Shown here: one piece after another, positions 4,549-5,892 of the stretch | How the letters are laid out: each line of letters starts with the position of its first letter | Numbering within the stretch: position 1 is the stretch's first letter | Source of the DNA: Phycisphaerae bacterium | Lineage (GTDB): Bacteria; Planctomycetota; Phycisphaerae; UBA1845; Fen-1342 | Direction of reading: 5' to 3' | Assembly (NCBI GenBank): GCA_020058145.1 | Contig: JAGVEP010000140.1 | Location: 1 to 5,892 of the forward strand | Length of the DNA: 5,892 nucleotides | Translations under genes and position numbers: made by a program | The notes under the pieces: model-generated | Told to the model about the DNA's origin: nothing | Databases searched by the model: none | The model's input: only the letters and a program-made list of their open reading frames with translations

Positions 4549-5892
4549 GTGGCCTACACCGTCCTCGCTCGCAAATATCGCAGCCGCACGTTTGACGAGG
4601 TCATCGGCCAGGAGCCAATCGCGGCCACGCTGGTGAACGCGATCAAGCTCGGCCGGATTCACCACGGGTATCTGTTCACCGGCACCCGCGGGGTGGGCAA
4701 GACGAGCATGGCCCGCATCCTGGCGAAGGCCCTCAATTGCCTGCAATTCGAGGCCCCCACGCCGACGCCGTGCTGTGAGTGCGACGCCTGCCGGGCGATT
4801 GCCGAGGGGCAGGACATCGACGTGCTCGAAATCGACGCCGCCAGCAACACGGGTGTGGACAACATCCGCGAGTTGCGGAGCAACACCGCGTACCGTCCGG
4901 CGCGCGCGCGGTACAAGGTCTACATCATCGACGAAGTACACATGCTCTCGACCGGAGCGTTCAACGCCCTGCTCAAGACGCTGGAAGAGCCGCCGGAGCA
5001 CGTGAAATTCGTGCTCGCGACCACCGAAATTCAGAAGGTGCCGGCGACGATCCAAAGCCGCTGCCAGCGGTTCAATTTCCGGCACATCGGCCCCGAGGCG
5101 ATTGCCAAGCGGCTGGTGGAGATTGCCCGCGAAGAGGGGGCGACCGCGGACGACGGGGTTGTGCAGCGTGTGGCGCGGCTGGCGAGCGGTTCGATGCGCG
5201 ACGCGCTCAGCATTCTCGATCAGCTTCTGTCGCTGTCGCCGCAGAAGCTCGATGCGAAGGTGCTCGACGAGATTCTGCCGCTGGCGCAGGATGAGCGGAT
5301 TTTCACGCTGCTGGCGCACGCCGCAGACGGGGATGCCGCCGCCGTGCTGACGGATCTGGACGGTCTACTCGGTGCGGGCCAGGGTTTGGAGGTCTTCTGC
5401 AACGACGCGATTGAGGTAGTGCGGACGTTGCTGCTGGTCCGCACGTGTGGCCCCGACGCCAGCATGGTGGACATCCCGGCGGGGGCGCGCGAAGAATACG
5501 TCAAGCTGGCGCAACAGTTTGAGCTCTCGCATTATGTGCAGATGATCCCGATGCTCGAGGAGCTGCGGCGAAACGTGCGGTTCAGCGGCGCCGGGCGGGC
5601 GCTGACCGAAGCGTTGATGGTGCGTTTCACCCGCATGCGCGCGTGGGCCTCGATCGAGCAGCTCTTGCGGCAACTTCCCACGGCCAGCGCGGCGACGCGA
5701 GCGGTGGGCGAAAAAAAAAAGCCCCTGACCACCGCGGCAGGTGACGGTGCGGGGGAAGCGACTGTAGCGTCGGCCCCCCGTCTGGGTGGTGTGGGCGTCC
5801 CGCCCGCAGTCGTAGCGTCGGCCCTCCGTGGCCGACGTATCGAGGCGGAAGCGCCCGCCCGCGCGGCCGACACGGCTGTGCCGCCCCTCGCC
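4549..5892 (+). CDS. dnaX: DNA polymerase III subunit tau/gamma (clamp loader ATPase), 3'-partial
   Basis: AAA+ motor of the clamp loader, which opens the beta clamp and loads it on primed DNA; the long tau form also ties polymerases to the helicase. GTG at 4549 is the only start between an in-frame TAA (4534-4536) and the conserved N-terminal VLARKYRSRTFDEVIGQ. Its ribosome binding site is poor (GGA at 4540-4542). The window holds 448 codons and no stop. Seen in order: Walker A GTRGVGKTS (45-53); zinc ligands C64, C75, C78, C81; IDAASNTGVDNIRELR; Walker B IIDEVHML (D128, E129); sensor 1 region LATTE; SRC motif with the arginine finger (170-172); and GSMRDALSILDQL (214-226). The lid and oligomerisation domain runs to about residue 380. 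The frame then crosses an A10 run (E388-K391) into a low-complexity Ala/Pro-rich tau linker containing repeats. The tau-specific C-terminal domain lies outside the window. Confidence 0.97.
   Translation, partial: MAYTVLARKYRSRTFDEVIGQEPIAATLVNAIKLGRIHHGYLFTGTRGVGKTSMARILAKALNCLQFEAPTPTPCCECDACRAIAEGQDIDVLEIDAASNTGVDNIRELRSNTAYRPARARYKVYIIDEVHMLSTGAFNALLKTLEEPPEHVKFVLATTEIQKVPATIQSRCQRFNFRHIGPEAIAKRLVEIAREEGATADDGVVQRVARLASGSMRDALSILDQLLSLSPQKLDAKVLDEILPLAQDERIFTLLAHAADGDAAAVLTDLDGLLGAGQGLEVFCNDAIEVVRTLLLVRTCGPDASMVDIPAGAREEYVKLAQQFELSHYVQMIPMLEELRRNVRFSGAGRALTEALMVRFTRMRAWASIEQLLRQLPTASAATRAVGEKKKPLTTAAGDGAGEATVASAPRLGGVGVPPAVVASALRGRRIEAEAPARAADTAVPPLA
5711..5720 (+). promoter_or_regulatory. 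A10 slippage site for producing the gamma form of DnaX
   Basis: Ten consecutive A follow GGGCG in frame as GAA AAA AAA AAG (E388-K391). A -1 ribosomal shift, or one extra A in the mRNA, gives seven new codons (A-P-D-H-R-G-R) and TGA at 5742-5744, a product of about 398 residues. Loss of one A gives S-P and TGA at 5726-5728, about 392 residues. Both end just after the clamp-loader core, as for gamma. E. coli makes gamma by -1 ribosomal frameshifting at AAAAAAG; Thermus uses an A9 run with transcriptional slippage. The longer run here favours transcriptional slippage, but the sequence alone cannot decide. Confidence 0.8.
5722..5755 (+). other. Possible stem-loop just after the A10 run
   Basis: CACCG (5730-5734) pairs perfectly with CGGTG (5745-5749), and an outer CCCC (5722-5725) can pair with GGGG (5752-5755) across a small internal loop. 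The structure begins 1 nt after the slippery run and encloses the -1-frame stop codon. It could stimulate ribosomal frameshifting, though the spacing is shorter than the usual 5-8 nt and stems are easy to find in DNA this GC-rich. Confidence 0.4.
5764..5837. repeat. Direct and palindromic repeats inside the dnaX tau linker
   Basis: GTAGCGTCGGCCCCCCGT (5764-5781) recurs as GTAGCGTCGGCCCTCCGT (5812-5829), 17 of 18 bases identical and 48 bp apart, hence in the same reading frame (VASAPR and VASALR). The second copy forms a perfect hairpin: CGTCGGCC (5816-5823), a 6-nt loop, then GGCCGACG (5830-5837). Between the copies GTGGGCG (5791-5797), loop TCC and CGCCCGC (5801-5807) form another stem with one wobble pair. 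Such compact palindromes look like extragenic repeat units that have landed in, and been tolerated by, the unstructured linker. Confidence 0.6.

Noticed and set aside
4519..5319. Minus-strand open frame opposite dnaX
   Set aside because: It is antisense to a frame with Walker A, zinc ligands, Walker B and SRC motifs; its own translation has no domain.
5711..5720. A10 run as a disabling frameshift or sequencing error
   Set aside because: The frame stays open and conserved up to the run and open to the window end after it, and the position matches the known tau/gamma decision point of dnaX. A length error in a run of A cannot be excluded from sequence alone.

Overview
The window is GC-rich DNA, most likely chromosomal, from a bacterium that I would place among the Planctomycetes or a neighbouring lineage. 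That placement is inference. It rests on the high GC content, a deoxyhypusine-synthase-like gene in a bacterium, a soluble PAS-PAS hybrid histidine kinase, and palindromic GC-rich repeats of a kind I associate with planctomycete genomes. No 16S rRNA or ribosomal-protein marker is present to settle it.

Layout from left to right. Positions 1-710 (minus) hold the N-terminal two thirds or so of an IS4-type DDE transposase, cut by the window edge. Positions 711-1056 have no gene but contain a weak transposase promoter candidate, a perfect 8-bp hairpin and a plausible promoter for the next gene. Positions 1057-3021 (plus) encode a complete soluble hybrid sensor kinase with two PAS domains, HisKA, HATPase and a receiver domain. 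Positions 3068-4165 (minus, convergent with the kinase) encode a complete deoxyhypusine-synthase-family protein. Positions 4299-4418 (plus) encode the small SRP RNA (ffs), recognised from its near-invariant apical hairpin and a long closing helix, with a candidate promoter just upstream and a T run just downstream. Positions 4427-4539 are an AT-rich palindromic repeat. From 4549 to the window end (plus) lies dnaX, the DNA polymerase III tau/gamma subunit gene, 3'-truncated by the window.

The most informative part is the ffs-dnaX end. dnaX carries an uninterrupted run of ten A at 5711-5720, just after the conserved clamp-loader core. Both alternative frames meet a stop almost at once (TGA at 5742-5744 or 5726-5728). 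This is the architecture expected for making the short gamma form by slippage. The DNA after the run, encoding the tau linker, is built partly from palindromic and direct repeats that are kept in frame. The ffs-dnaX spacer is occupied almost wholly by the AT-rich palindrome, which ends 9 nt before the dnaX start codon and so supplies nearly all of its leader.

The genes do not form one operon. ffs and dnaX are co-oriented and may be linked. The sensor kinase and the DHS-like gene are convergent and appear functionally unrelated, and the transposase is mobile DNA.
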